A stretch of 64,000 nt of DNA from FEB-22 sp003105195. GTDB taxonomy: Bacteria > Pseudomonadota > Alphaproteobacteria > Rhizobiales > Xanthobacteraceae. Under the pieces are notes generated by a model. The model worked only from the letters and a program-made list of their open reading frames with translations, ran no database searches and was not told where the DNA came from. Position numbers and translations under genes: made by a program. This document shows, one piece after another, positions 52,684 through 64,000 of this stretch (position 1 is the stretch's first letter; every line of letters begins with the position of its first letter). Location: contig JAOSKV010000034.1 of assembly GCA_027493405.1 (NCBI GenBank), forward strand, positions 186,001-250,000, in the 5' to 3' direction.

Positions 52684-54291
52684 GTGCTGCGACTCGGCCC
52701 AATCATTGCCGTGCCGATCGGGGTCGGTGCAATCGTCGCCGCGCTCGTCGGCGTGCAGGCGCAGTCGGGCGCGCCGACCCGCCCGATCGGGCTGCGCACC
52801 GACCTCGCCGAGGAGGAGGCGCCGCCGCCGGCGGCGCGCCGGGCCGCCCCGCGCATCCGCGCCGTCGAGGATCTGACCCGGCCGCCGGCCTCGGGCGCCG
52901 GCGCGACCGGCTTCGATTCGACCAATGTGCGTCGCCGCAATGCCAAGGCCGGGGTGCAGCGCGCGAAGCTGCGCCAGCCGCAAGTGATCACGCCGGCGAT
53001 CGGTACGCAGGAGGTCACCGACCCTGCCGAGTCGCGAAGGCCGGCCCGACCCGGTCAGCGGACCGTCCGGCCGGGACAGGTCGCGGTTCCGGCCGCGACC
53101 GGGGTGGCCGGCGAGGCCGCTCCGCCGCTGCGCCGCCGGCGTCCCGAACCGGAGGAGGATCCGTTCGCGCCGCTCGGCATCCGCGTCGGTGCCTTCGTGC
53201 TGAAGCCCGCGATCGAGGTGATGGCCGGCTACGACACCAACGCGCCGCGTTCCAACGTCCGGCGCGGCTCCTCGCTGGTGACGGTCGCGCCGGAGCTGCA
53301 GCTGCGCTCCGACTGGGCGCGCCACGAGCTCTCGGCCGACATCCGCGGCAACTACACGGCCTACGAGGCGATCCCCTCGCTCGACCGGCCGCACCTCGAA
53401 GCCAAGGTGAACGGCCGCGTCGATGTGAGCCGCCGGACGCGCTACGACCTCGAAGGCCGCCTCACGGTCGCGACCGACAGCCCCGGCAGCCCGGACCTGC
53501 GCGCCGATCTCGCGAAGCTCCCCGTCTACACGACGGTCGGCGGGACGGCCGGCATCGCGCACCGCTTCAATCGGCTCGAGGTCGCGCTCAAAGGCTCGGT
53601 GGACCGCACGGACTACCAGGATTCGGAGTTGACCGACGGGACCACGGTCAGCAACGCGACGCGCAACTACACCCAGTACGGCACGCAGCTGCGCGGCAGC
53701 TACGAGCTCACGCCGGGCGTGAAGCCGTTCGTGGAGCTCGGCGTCGATACCCGCGTGCACGACGAGGAGTTCGACGCCTTCGGCCTGCAGCGGGACTCGC
53801 GCGGCATGGTCGCGCGGGCCGGCACGAGCTTCGAGATCACGCGCAAGCTCACGGGAGAGGTCTCGCTCGGGTATCTGACCCGCACCTATAGCGATCCGAC
53901 GCTGCAGGACCTGCGCGGGCTCATCATCGATGCCTCGCTGATCTGGAACGCGACCGCCCTCACCACGGTGCGCCTGAACGCCAAGTCCTCGGCCGAGGAG
54001 TCGACCGTGGCGGGCGTGTCGGGGGTGCTGCGCCGCGACGTCGGCCTCGAGGTCGAGCACGCGTTCCGCCGCTGGCTGATCGGCAGCGGCAAGCTCGGCT
54101 TCGGCCACGAGGACTATGTCGGCTCCTCGCGCGAGGACGAGCGCATCACGGCCTCCGCGGCGCTCGCCTACAAGCTGACGCGCACCGCGCAGATCAAGGG
54201 CGAGTTCCGCCGCGAATGGCTGCGCTCGAGCGTGCCCGGCAACGACTACACGGCCTCGATCGTCATGGTCGGGCTGCGGCTGCAGCGATAG
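52684..54291 (+). CDS. Outer-membrane beta-barrel protein (BBP2-like)
   Basis: A 535-residue protein: signal peptide about 1-26 (VAALVGVQA), a disordered Pro/Arg-rich part (about 28-155), then a beta-barrel domain with alternating strands from FVLKPAIEVMAGYDTNAPRS to the C-terminal IVMVGLRLQR. The ending (aromatic/hydrophobic alternate residues) suits an outer-membrane barrel. Role unknown; similar proteins are found in Rhizobiales. GTG 52684 is the start; ATG 52647 is out of frame. Confidence 0.82.
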   Translation: MLRLGPIIAVPIGVGAIVAALVGVQAQSGAPTRPIGLRTDLAEEEAPPPAARRAAPRIRAVEDLTRPPASGAGATGFDSTNVRRRNAKAGVQRAKLRQPQVITPAIGTQEVTDPAESRRPARPGQRTVRPGQVAVPAATGVAGEAAPPLRRRRPEPEEDPFAPLGIRVGAFVLKPAIEVMAGYDTNAPRSNVRRGSSLVTVAPELQLRSDWARHELSADIRGNYTAYEAIPSLDRPHLEAKVNGRVDVSRRTRYDLEGRLTVATDSPGSPDLRADLAKLPVYTTVGGTAGIAHRFNRLEVALKGSVDRTDYQDSELTDGTTVSNATRNYTQYGTQLRGSYELTPGVKPFVELGVDTRVHDEEFDAFGLQRDSRGMVARAGTSFEITRKLTGEVSLGYLTRTYSDPTLQDLRGLIIDASLIWNATALTTVRLNAKSSAEESTVAGVSGVLRRDVGLEVEHAFRRWLIGSGKLGFGHEDYVGSSREDERITASAALAYKLTRTAQIKGEFRREWLRSSVPGNDYTASIVMVGLRLQR

Positions 54292-54297
54292 TGCAGA

Positions 54298-54633
54298 TCA
54301 AGACGACACGGATGGATCGCCGAGCCCGAAGCGGCGCCGCGCCATCAGGCAGGCGGCGTCGCCGGGCAGGCAGGCGCGGCACACGTCGGGGCGGACCGGA
54401 TAGACCGCGCAGGCGGTCGCCACCCCCACCTCGCCGGTGAGCGCCGCGCAGCGGTCGCCCTCGCAGCGCATGCGCGCGTTCGCATCGTCGACGAATCCGG
54501 GCGGGATCCGCGCCAGCGCCGCGTCGTCCTCCAGCGAGAAGCGCGGCCATTCGGCCGAATAGGCGCAGCAGGCGCCGCAGGCCTGGCACAGGGCCGAGAG
54601 ATCGGCGGTCTCCGTCTCGATGTCCGGGATCAT
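54298..54633 (-). CDS. YkgJ-family cysteine cluster protein
   Basis: A 111-residue protein with many Cys: CQACGACC near residue 17, CEGDRC near residue 56, and CAVYPVRPDVCRACLPGDAAC at the end. This is the CxxCxxC(C) zinc/iron-cluster family. Function unknown. ATG 54633 (MIPDIETET) is preferred to an upstream in-frame ATG at 54672. Confidence 0.86.
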   Translation of the reverse strand: MIPDIETETADLSALCQACGACCAYSAEWPRFSLEDDAALARIPPGFVDDANARMRCEGDRCAALTGEVGVATACAVYPVRPDVCRACLPGDAACLMARRRFGLGDPSVSS

Positions 54634-54670
54634 CGCGAGCCCAGTATGACTCGCGGTGCGGCCGACAAGC

Positions 54671-54697
54671 AAAAGGCCGCCCCTCGCGGGGCGGCCT
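54671..54697 (-). terminator. Rho-independent terminator of the cold-shock gene
   Basis: On the minus strand: stem AGGCCGCCCC-GCGA-GGGGCGGCCT (54674-54697) followed by TTTT (54671-54674) and GC-TTG. It is 31 bases after the cspA stop. It also blocks read-through into the cysteine-cluster gene. Confidence 0.85.
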
Positions 54698-54727
54698 CGA
54701 TCGCGCGGACGGCCGCGCGAGATCCGA

Positions 54728-54937
54728 TCACGCAGCCTCGATGTTGTTGACCGCGACCTTGCCGCTGCGGCGGTCCTGCGCGGTGTCGAACGTCACCTTC
54801 TGGCCCTCGACGAGGGTGCGCAGGCCGGCGCGCTCGAGCGCGGTGGCGTGGACGAAGACGTCCTTGCTGCCGTCGTCCGGCTGAATGAAGCCGTAGCCCT
54901 TCTGCGAGTTGTAGAACTTCACGGTACCGTTGGTCAT
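54728..54937 (-). CDS. cspA: Cold-shock protein (CspA family)
   Basis: A 69-residue single cold-shock domain: MTNGTVKFYNSQKGYGFIQP carries RNP1 (KGYGFI), then DVFVHATAL (RNP2) and VTFDTAQDRRSGKVAVNNI. It binds single-stranded RNA and DNA as a chaperone. The leader upstream (54938-55090) is long and pyrimidine-rich as in other csp genes. Its own terminator follows. Confidence 0.96.
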   Translation of the reverse strand: MTNGTVKFYNSQKGYGFIQPDDGSKDVFVHATALERAGLRTLVEGQKVTFDTAQDRRSGKVAVNNIEAA

Positions 54938-55141
54938 GTCGTGTCCTTTCACTGACGTCGGTGCTCGGCCTCGGGTCGGCGCGTGCGCGCGGCCCGGGGC
55001 CTGGTTTCGTCGATGTTTGAGTTTGGAGAGAGTCTGAACCTGCGCCCGGCGTTCAGCAAAGGCGATAGGGCCCGATCGTCCGGCCAAATCTCGATGGCGG
55101 GGACTTAAACACCAAATCCCGTTTTGGCAAGCCCGTTGGCC

Positions 55142-56023
55142 TCACTTCTCGCCCAGCAGGGCCGCGAGCTCGGCGCGGAAGGCCGGCGCGATATCGTCGC
55201 GGTCGAGCGCATAGGCCACGTTGGCGGCCAGGAAGCCGAGCTTGGAGCCGCAGTCGTAGGTGCGGCCGTCGAACTGGTAACCATGAAAGTCCTGGGTCCG
55301 CATCAGGCGCAGCATGGCGTCGGTCACCTGGATCTCGCCGCCCGCCCCGCTCTCCTGCGACGCCAGGATCTCGAAGATCTGCGGCTGCAGGATGTAGCGG
55401 CCCGTGATGATCAGGTTGGATGGCGCCTGGTCGGGCTTCGGCTTCTCGACCATGCCGGTGATGCGGAAGCTGCGGCCCTTGCGCTCGCCGACGCCGACCA
55501 CGCCGTAGGACGAGATGCGCTCCATCGGCACCTCCTCGACCGCGATGATGTTGGCGCCGCCGCCGAGCGCCTCGTAGGCGTCGACCATCTGGGCGAGGCA
55601 GCCGCGCGCGGCCTTGACCAGCACGTCGGGAAGCATCAGCGCGAAAGGCTCCTCGCCGACCAGCTCGCGCGCGCACCAGACCGCGTGGCCGAGGCCGAGC
55701 GGCGACTGCTGGCGCGTGAAGCTCACGGTGCCGGCGGCCGGCAGGTCCGCCTCCAGGAGATCGAGCTCGGCGGTCTTGCCGCGTGACTTCAGCGTTTCCT
55801 CGAGCTCGTATTGCCGATCGAAATGATCCTCGATCACGCCCTTGTTGCGCCCGGTGACGAAGATGAAGTGCTCGATGCCGGCCTCGCGCGCCTCCTCGAC
55901 GACGAGCTGGAGCACCGGCTTGTCGACGACGGTCAGCATCTCCTTCGGCATGGCCTTGGTGGCCGGGAGGAAGCGGGTGCCGAGCCCGGCGACGGGGAAG
56001 ACGGCTTTGCGAACGCGGGTCAT
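55142..56023 (-). CDS. galU: UTP-glucose-1-phosphate uridylyltransferase
   Basis: A 293-residue enzyme making UDP-glucose. N-terminal nucleotidyltransferase motif AVFPVAGLGTRFLPATKAMPKEM, then QSPLGLGHAVWCA, VEKPKPDQAPSNL and YDCGSKLGFLAANV. ATG 56023 is preceded by AAGAAGG; the frame opens slightly earlier. It feeds exopolysaccharide and envelope sugar synthesis. Confidence 0.96.
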   Translation of the reverse strand: MTRVRKAVFPVAGLGTRFLPATKAMPKEMLTVVDKPVLQLVVEEAREAGIEHFIFVTGRNKGVIEDHFDRQYELEETLKSRGKTAELDLLEADLPAAGTVSFTRQQSPLGLGHAVWCARELVGEEPFALMLPDVLVKAARGCLAQMVDAYEALGGGANIIAVEEVPMERISSYGVVGVGERKGRSFRITGMVEKPKPDQAPSNLIITGRYILQPQIFEILASQESGAGGEIQVTDAMLRLMRTQDFHGYQFDGRTYDCGSKLGFLAANVAYALDRDDIAPAFRAELAALLGEK

Positions 56024-56199
56024 GAGGCCTTCTTGGGGTGGTTGGGACAAGATTCACTGCGACAACTGACCCGATCCTTGCCGGGTCGCAAGCGCGCGGC
56101 GGGGTGTTAAGAATTGCGAAACCCTATCCGGGTCCCTATGGGGCGGCAACCGGCCCCCGGACTTCGGGGCGAAAAGGTGGCAGGAACGGGATCGTCAGC

Positions 56200-57534
56200 A
56201 TGATCGCGACCGCGCGCAGGCTCCTCTCCGCATTGCTGGTCTCGGGCGTATCGGTGGGCGCGGCCGGCGCGCTGGCGCAGGACGACCGCTACGCGACAAC
56301 TACGTCGAGCGTCCCGGGTTTCACGGCCCCGCAGGCGGTCCCCGCCTGGAGCGGGGAGCCGGGCGGCTCGGGCCATCCGCTGATGCAGCCGAGCGCGATC
56401 CTGGCGGCGGCCGCCGACTTCAAGAACTGCCTCGAGCGCTTCTGGCCGGAGGCGGGCCGGCGCGGCGTCTCGCGCGCGAGCTTCGAGCGCTTCACGGCCG
56501 GGCTCGAGCCCGACCTGCGCATCATGGACCTGCTCGACGCGCAGCCCGAGTTCACCAAGTCGTTCTGGGACTATCTCGACATCCTGGTGAAGGAGGAGCG
56601 GATCCTGCGCGGGCAGGAGATGCTGGCGCAGCACCGCGCGACCTTCGACGCGGTCGAGCGGGCCTATGGCGTCGATCGCCACGTGCTCGCCGCCATCTGG
56701 GGCGTGGAGACCAACTACAGCACGCAGATGGGCGAGCGCCCGGTGATCCGCTCGGTCGCGACGCTCGCCTGCGTCGGCCGCCGGCAGAAATATTTTCGCG
56801 ACGAGTTCCTCTCGGCCCTGGAGATCCTGCATCGCGGCGACCTGACGCCGGAGCAGCTGCGCGGCTCGTGGGCCGGCGCCTTCGGCCCGACCCAGTTCAT
56901 GCCGACCACCTTCAAGCGCTTCGCGGTCGACTTCGACGGCGACGGGCGGCGCGACGTGGTCGGCTCGATCGCCGACCAGATCGCCTCCACGGCCAACAAC
57001 CTCAAGCGCGACGGCTGGGCCGCCGGCCAGTCCTGGGGCTACGAGGTCGCGGTGCCGCAGGGCTTCGACTATCTGCTGGCCGATCGCGGGCGCCAGCATA
57101 CGCTGGCCGAATGGGAGCGGCTCGGAATCCGGCGCGCCAACGGACAGCCGTTCCCGCGTCCGGGCGACCGTGCCTATCTGCTGGTGCCGGGCGGGGCGCG
57201 CGGCCCGGCCTTCCTGATGCTCAACAATTTCCGCGTGATCATGAAGTACAATCCGGCCGAGGCCTATGCGCTGGCGATCGGCCACCTGGCCGACCGGCTG
57301 CGCGGCGGCGGTCCCTTCGTCCAGGAGTGGCCGCGCGACGAGCGGGTGCTCACCCGCGCCGAGCGGCTGGAGCTGCAGCAGTGGCTCGCCCATTACGGCT
57401 TCGACGTCGGCGAGCCGGACGGCCGGCTGGGCGCCAAGACGCGCGCCGCATTGCGCAATTTCCAGCAGCGGGCGGGACTGGTTCCCGACGGCTTCGCCTC
57501 GGCGCGCGTGCTGGAGCGGCTGCGGGCCCGGTAG
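56200..57534 (+). CDS. Lytic murein transglycosylase, MltB-like with peptidoglycan-binding domain
   Basis: A 444-residue secreted enzyme. Signal peptide 1-26 (VSVGAAGALA-QD). The SLT_2/MltB catalytic domain (about 70-370) has the catalytic Glu near residue 169 in IWGVETNYS and SWAGAFGPTQFMPTTF. A C-terminal PG_binding_1 domain (about 385-440) shows VGEPDGRLGAKTRAALRNFQ. It cleaves glycan strands in the periplasm. Divergent from galU. Confidence 0.95.
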   Translation: MIATARRLLSALLVSGVSVGAAGALAQDDRYATTTSSVPGFTAPQAVPAWSGEPGGSGHPLMQPSAILAAAADFKNCLERFWPEAGRRGVSRASFERFTAGLEPDLRIMDLLDAQPEFTKSFWDYLDILVKEERILRGQEMLAQHRATFDAVERAYGVDRHVLAAIWGVETNYSTQMGERPVIRSVATLACVGRRQKYFRDEFLSALEILHRGDLTPEQLRGSWAGAFGPTQFMPTTFKRFAVDFDGDGRRDVVGSIADQIASTANNLKRDGWAAGQSWGYEVAVPQGFDYLLADRGRQHTLAEWERLGIRRANGQPFPRPGDRAYLLVPGGARGPAFLMLNNFRVIMKYNPAEAYALAIGHLADRLRGGGPFVQEWPRDERVLTRAERLELQQWLAHYGFDVGEPDGRLGAKTRAALRNFQQRAGLVPDGFASARVLERLRAR

Positions 57535-57659
57535 GGCAAACGCTGGGACTGAGCCGGGGTCTCGGCAGGGCGGCGGGAACCGACCTTCAATCCGACACGT
57601 TCGGCGTGCTAGAAGCTGGCCTGGGTTTTCGGCCCATGGCCCGGGATCATGCACCGTCG

Positions 57660-59186
57660 ATGACGAGGCTCCTGCGACTGCTCCTGTCTGCCGTTCCGCT
57701 CGCGCTCGGCGCGGCCGGGACGCTCGCCGCGCTCGGCGGCGCCGTCGCGACCTCGACGCCGGCGGCCGCCCAGTTCATCGACGACCGGTTCCCGTTCTTC
57801 GAGCGGCGTTACCAGCAGCGTCGCTGGCAGGAGCCGTGGAGCCCATTCCCGCGGGCCGATGCGCCACGCGAGCGGAGCGAGCCGACGCGGCCGCCGCCGG
57901 CGCGCCGGCAGGAGGGCGCGACGCTCAACGTGGTGGTGCTCGGCGACTCCGCGGCCGAATGGCTCGCCTACGGCCTCGAGGAGGTGTTCGCCGAGACGCC
58001 CGAGGTCGGGATCGTGCGCAAGCATCGCGCCGGCACGAGCCTGATCCGCACCGAGCGCGGCGAGGACTGGCCGCAGCTCGCGCGCGAGATCCTCGCGGCC
58101 GAGAAGGCGGACTTCGTCGTCATGATGATCGGCATCGGCGACCGGCAGACCATCCGCGAGCGACAGCTGCGCGAGGTCACGCAGGCGCGACCGGGCCCAC
58201 CGGCGCAACCGCAGCCGGGTGGGGCGCAGCCGCAGCAGGGCGCGACGCCGGAGGGGCAGGAAGCGCAGGGCGACGAGCAGCCGGCGGTCGCCGCGCCCGA
58301 GGCGCCGGGCGGGAACACGGCGCACCAGTTCCGTTCGGAGAAGTGGGTCGAGTACTACACCAAGCGTCTGGACGACACGATCGCGGCCCTCAAGGCCAAG
58401 GGCGTGCCGGTGCTCTGGGTCGGGCTGCCGGCGATTCGCGGGTCCAAGTCGACCTCGGACATGGTGTTCCTCAACGACCTGCAGCGCGGCCGGGTCGAGA
58501 AGGCACGCATCGTCTACGTGGACAACTGGGACGGTTTCGTCGACGACAATGGCGCGTTCACGACCCACGGGCCGGACGTCGAGGGGCAGATCCGGCGCCT
58601 GCGCACCGGCGACGGCGTCAACTTCACCAAGGCGGGCGCGCGCAAGCTCGCACATTACGTGGAGCGCGAGCTGCGCCGGCTGATGAACGCGCATGTGACG
58701 CCGGTCGCGCTGCCGATCGAGCAGGATCCCGAGGCCGAGGCGCCGGGCGCGAGGCCGAGCGGTCCGGCGCAGCGGCCGATCGCGAGCCCGATCATGCCGC
58801 TGACGGGTCCCGCGAAGGAGTCCGAGGAGCTGCTCGGCGCGGGGCCGAGCCGCGGGCCGGCCGATCCGGTCGCGGCGCGGGTGCTGGTGAAGGGCGAGCC
58901 GCTGACGGCGCCGGCCGGACGCGCCGACGACTTCGCCTGGCCGCGCCGCGAGGTCGCGACCACGACCACGGCGCTGCCGCCGGATCCGCCGCCGGAGCCT
59001 CCCGCCACCGCGCGCCCCGCGACGCCGTCGGCGCCGCGCCAGGCGGCCGCGGAGGGCCAGCCTCCCGGGGCGGCGGCGCGTCCGTCCGCCAAGGGACCGC
59101 CGGCAGCCTCGCAGCAGCGGCCGCCGCCGCGCGAATACTACCAGCAGCCGCGCGCCTGGCCGTTCTTCTGGCCGTTCGGGCGGTGA
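57660..59186 (+). CDS. SGNH-hydrolase-like DUF459 secreted protein
   Basis: A 508-residue protein: signal peptide about 1-36 (PAAAQF), then an SGNH fold of the DUF459 type with VVVLGDSAAEWLAYGLEE (GDS motif), VMMIGIGDRQ and VLWVGLPAIRGSKST; catalytic His/Asp region at THGPDVEGQIRRLRTGDGVNFTKAGARKLAHY. The C-terminal 150 residues are Pro/Ala-rich and disordered. DUF459 proteins are thought to act on envelope polysaccharides or acyl groups; substrate unknown. ATG 57660 preferred over ATG 57636 because it gives a standard signal peptide. Confidence 0.86.
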   Translation: MTRLLRLLLSAVPLALGAAGTLAALGGAVATSTPAAAQFIDDRFPFFERRYQQRRWQEPWSPFPRADAPRERSEPTRPPPARRQEGATLNVVVLGDSAAEWLAYGLEEVFAETPEVGIVRKHRAGTSLIRTERGEDWPQLAREILAAEKADFVVMMIGIGDRQTIRERQLREVTQARPGPPAQPQPGGAQPQQGATPEGQEAQGDEQPAVAAPEAPGGNTAHQFRSEKWVEYYTKRLDDTIAALKAKGVPVLWVGLPAIRGSKSTSDMVFLNDLQRGRVEKARIVYVDNWDGFVDDNGAFTTHGPDVEGQIRRLRTGDGVNFTKAGARKLAHYVERELRRLMNAHVTPVALPIEQDPEAEAPGARPSGPAQRPIASPIMPLTGPAKESEELLGAGPSRGPADPVAARVLVKGEPLTAPAGRADDFAWPRREVATTTTALPPDPPPEPPATARPATPSAPRQAAAEGQPPGAAARPSAKGPPAASQQRPPPREYYQQPRAWPFFWPFGR

Positions 59187-59313
59187 CCGAACCGTTCGGG
59201 TCCGGCTGAGTCCCGGTCGGGACATTGCCGGTGCGATACGCCGCGGGCGCGCCCGACGATCTCGCTCTCTCGGAGTGACGGCTCGAGGCTTCGCTTCGGG
59301 TCGAGCGCGCGGC

Positions 59314-60732
59314 TCAGCGCGGCAGGTTGGTCGCGCCCATCAGGAACTCGTCGACGGCGCGCGCGGCCTGGCGGCCTTCGCGGATCGCCCAGACCACCAG
59401 GGACTGGCCGCGCCGCATGTCGCCGGCCGTGAAGACCTTCGGCAGTGAGGTCAGGTAGGCCCGGGTGTCCGCCTTCACGTTGCCGCGCGGGTCGAGCTCG
59501 ACGCCGAGGGTCTTGATGAGGCCCTCGTGCACCGGATGGACGAAGCCCATGGCGAGCAGCACGAGGTCGGCCTTGAGCTCGAACTCGCTGCCCGGGACCG
59601 GCTGCAGCTTCTCGTCGCAGCGCACGCAGACGAGCTTCTTCACCTGGCCGTTCTGACCGGTGAACTTCTGCGTCATCACCGAGAACTCGCGCTCGGCGCC
59701 CTCCTCGTGGCTCGACGAGGTGCGCAGCCTCAAGGGCCAGTTCGGCCAGGTCAGCGCCTTGTTCTCCTTCTCGGGCGGCTTCGGCATGATCTCGAGCTGG
59801 GTGATCGAGAGCGCGCCCTGGCGCGCCGAGGTGCCGATGCAGTCCGAGCCGGTGTCGCCGCCGCCGATCACCACCACGTGCTTGCGGGTCGCCAGGATCG
59901 GCGGCTGGTCGCCGATCGGCTCGTTGCCGATGCGCCGGTTCTGCTGCGGCAGGAAGTCCATCGCGAAATGGATGCCGCCGAGCTCGCGGCCCGGAATCGG
60001 CAGGTCGCGCGACTGCTCGGCGCCGCCCGCGAGCACCACGGCGTCGAAGCCCTCGGTGATGCGCTCGACCGGCAGGTTGACGCCGACATGGGCGCCGTAG
60101 TGGAACACGACGCCCTCCGCCTCCAGCTGCGCGACGCGGCGGTCGACGTGACGCTTCTCGAGCTTGAAGTCGGGAATCCCGTATTGCAGCAGGCCGCCGG
60201 CCTTGGCGTGCTTCTCGAACACGTGCACGTCGTGGCCGGCGCGGGCGAGCTGCTGCGCGCAGGCGAGCCCGGCCGGCCCGGAGCCGACGACCGCGACCTT
60301 CCTGCCGGTGCGGCGCGTCGGCGGCTCGGGCACGATCCAGCCTTCCTGCCAGCCGCGGTCCGCGATCGCGCATTCGATGGTCTTGATCGTGACCGGCGTG
60401 TCCTCGAGGTTGAGCGTGCAGGAGGCCTCGCACGGCGCCGGGCAGACGCGACCCGTGAACTCCGGGAAGTTGTTGGTGGACTGGAGATTGAGCAGCGCGT
60501 CCTTCCAGTCGCCGCGATAGACGAGGTCGTTCCAGTCGGGAATCTGGTTGTTCACCGGACAGCCGCTGTGACAGTACGGAATGCCGCAGTTCATGCAGCG
60601 CGCCGCCTGGTTCCGCGTCGCCTCCTCGGAGAGCGGAATCACGAACTCGTTGTAGTGGCGGATGCGATCGGAGGCCGGCGCATAGCGCCGGTCCTGGCGG
60701 TCGATCTCCAGGAAACCCGTAATCTTGCCCAT
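59314..60732 (-). CDS. gltD: Glutamate synthase (NADPH) small subunit GltD
   Basis: A 472-residue subunit starting MGKITGFLEIDRQDRRYAP. Cysteines for [4Fe-4S] clusters appear in CMNCGIPYCHSGCP and CPAPCEASC. FAD site VAVVGSGPAGLACAQQLARAG and NADPH site VVVIGGGDTGSDC follow. It passes electrons from NADPH to GltB. The reading frame is continuous with gltB upstream, so it may be made as a fusion; the ATG at 60732 is the usual GltD start but no clear ribosome-binding site precedes it. Confidence 0.95.
   Translation of the reverse strand: MGKITGFLEIDRQDRRYAPASDRIRHYNEFVIPLSEEATRNQAARCMNCGIPYCHSGCPVNNQIPDWNDLVYRGDWKDALLNLQSTNNFPEFTGRVCPAPCEASCTLNLEDTPVTIKTIECAIADRGWQEGWIVPEPPTRRTGRKVAVVGSGPAGLACAQQLARAGHDVHVFEKHAKAGGLLQYGIPDFKLEKRHVDRRVAQLEAEGVVFHYGAHVGVNLPVERITEGFDAVVLAGGAEQSRDLPIPGRELGGIHFAMDFLPQQNRRIGNEPIGDQPPILATRKHVVVIGGGDTGSDCIGTSARQGALSITQLEIMPKPPEKENKALTWPNWPLRLRTSSSHEEGAEREFSVMTQKFTGQNGQVKKLVCVRCDEKLQPVPGSEFELKADLVLLAMGFVHPVHEGLIKTLGVELDPRGNVKADTRAYLTSLPKVFTAGDMRRGQSLVVWAIREGRQAARAVDEFLMGATNLPR

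Positions 60733-64000
<3,268 letters not shown>

Overview
The window is high-GC DNA typical of Hyphomicrobiales (Rhizobiales) in the Alphaproteobacteria. Supporting signs are homospermidine synthase next to a fold-III ornithine decarboxylase with a long structured leader, DUF992, DUF1007 and DUF2000 proteins, a Zur-type operator, and interspersed palindromes of the kind common in that order. No phage, transposase, integrase, CRISPR array, tRNA or rRNA was seen. It reads as chromosomal metabolic and transport backbone.

Layout. 1-2660: a LysR regulator (cut by the left edge) divergent from a rhodanese-ChrB fusion and ChrA (chromate). 2782-6014 (minus): an orphan NMT1-type solute-binding protein, then a RimK-like ATP-grasp enzyme and its GNAT partner. 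6111-11098: a zinc operon with a Zur box, a His-rich mini membrane protein, ZnuC-ZnuB-ZnuA, a CobW-family GTPase and a WD40 propeller. 11156-15330: a small secreted protein, then the polyamine cluster odc-GNAT-hss on the minus strand behind a probable speF RNA leader. 15620-19736: a small membrane protein, an M3 oligopeptidase and a gamma-glutamyltransferase-family enzyme. 19849-24536: DUF1007 plus a His-rich Ni/Co exporter-type permease, an MFS transporter, and a cobalt-type nitrile hydratase (alpha, beta, accessory). 24593-30522: orphan TRAP permeases, an SDR, a hybrid histidine kinase and DUF992. 30855-34355: a fused indolepyruvate ferredoxin oxidoreductase. 34515-38456: M48 peptidase and DUF898 pair, DUF2000, and an S1C-like protein without catalytic residues.

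38.5-48.1 kb holds a catabolic-looking block: 3-hydroxyacyl-CoA dehydrogenase, long-chain acyl-CoA ligase, a branched-chain (Liv) ABC transporter and a phenylacetate-CoA-ligase-like enzyme. Most of these genes are broken by frameshifts, a deletion, a duplicated gene head or poly-G patches. Similar lesions occur elsewhere (ZnuB, CobW, the polyamine GNAT). The pattern looks more like draft or metagenome assembly error, including G-overcalls and a seam between two variants, than like natural decay, but only reads can decide.

48.2-64 kb returns to intact backbone: a periplasmic 5'-nucleotidase, ferrochelatase, an SPFH/NfeD pair, an outer-membrane beta-barrel protein, a cysteine-cluster protein, cold-shock protein with terminator, GalU, an MltB-type transglycosylase, an SGNH/DUF459 protein, and glutamate synthase. 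The GltB and GltD frames are continuous, and GltB runs off the right edge.

Themes that connect the genes: metal handling (chromate, zinc, nickel/cobalt, and a cobalt enzyme beside a cobalt/nickel permease), polyamine synthesis under an RNA leader, and CoA-thioester catabolism fed by a Liv transporter.
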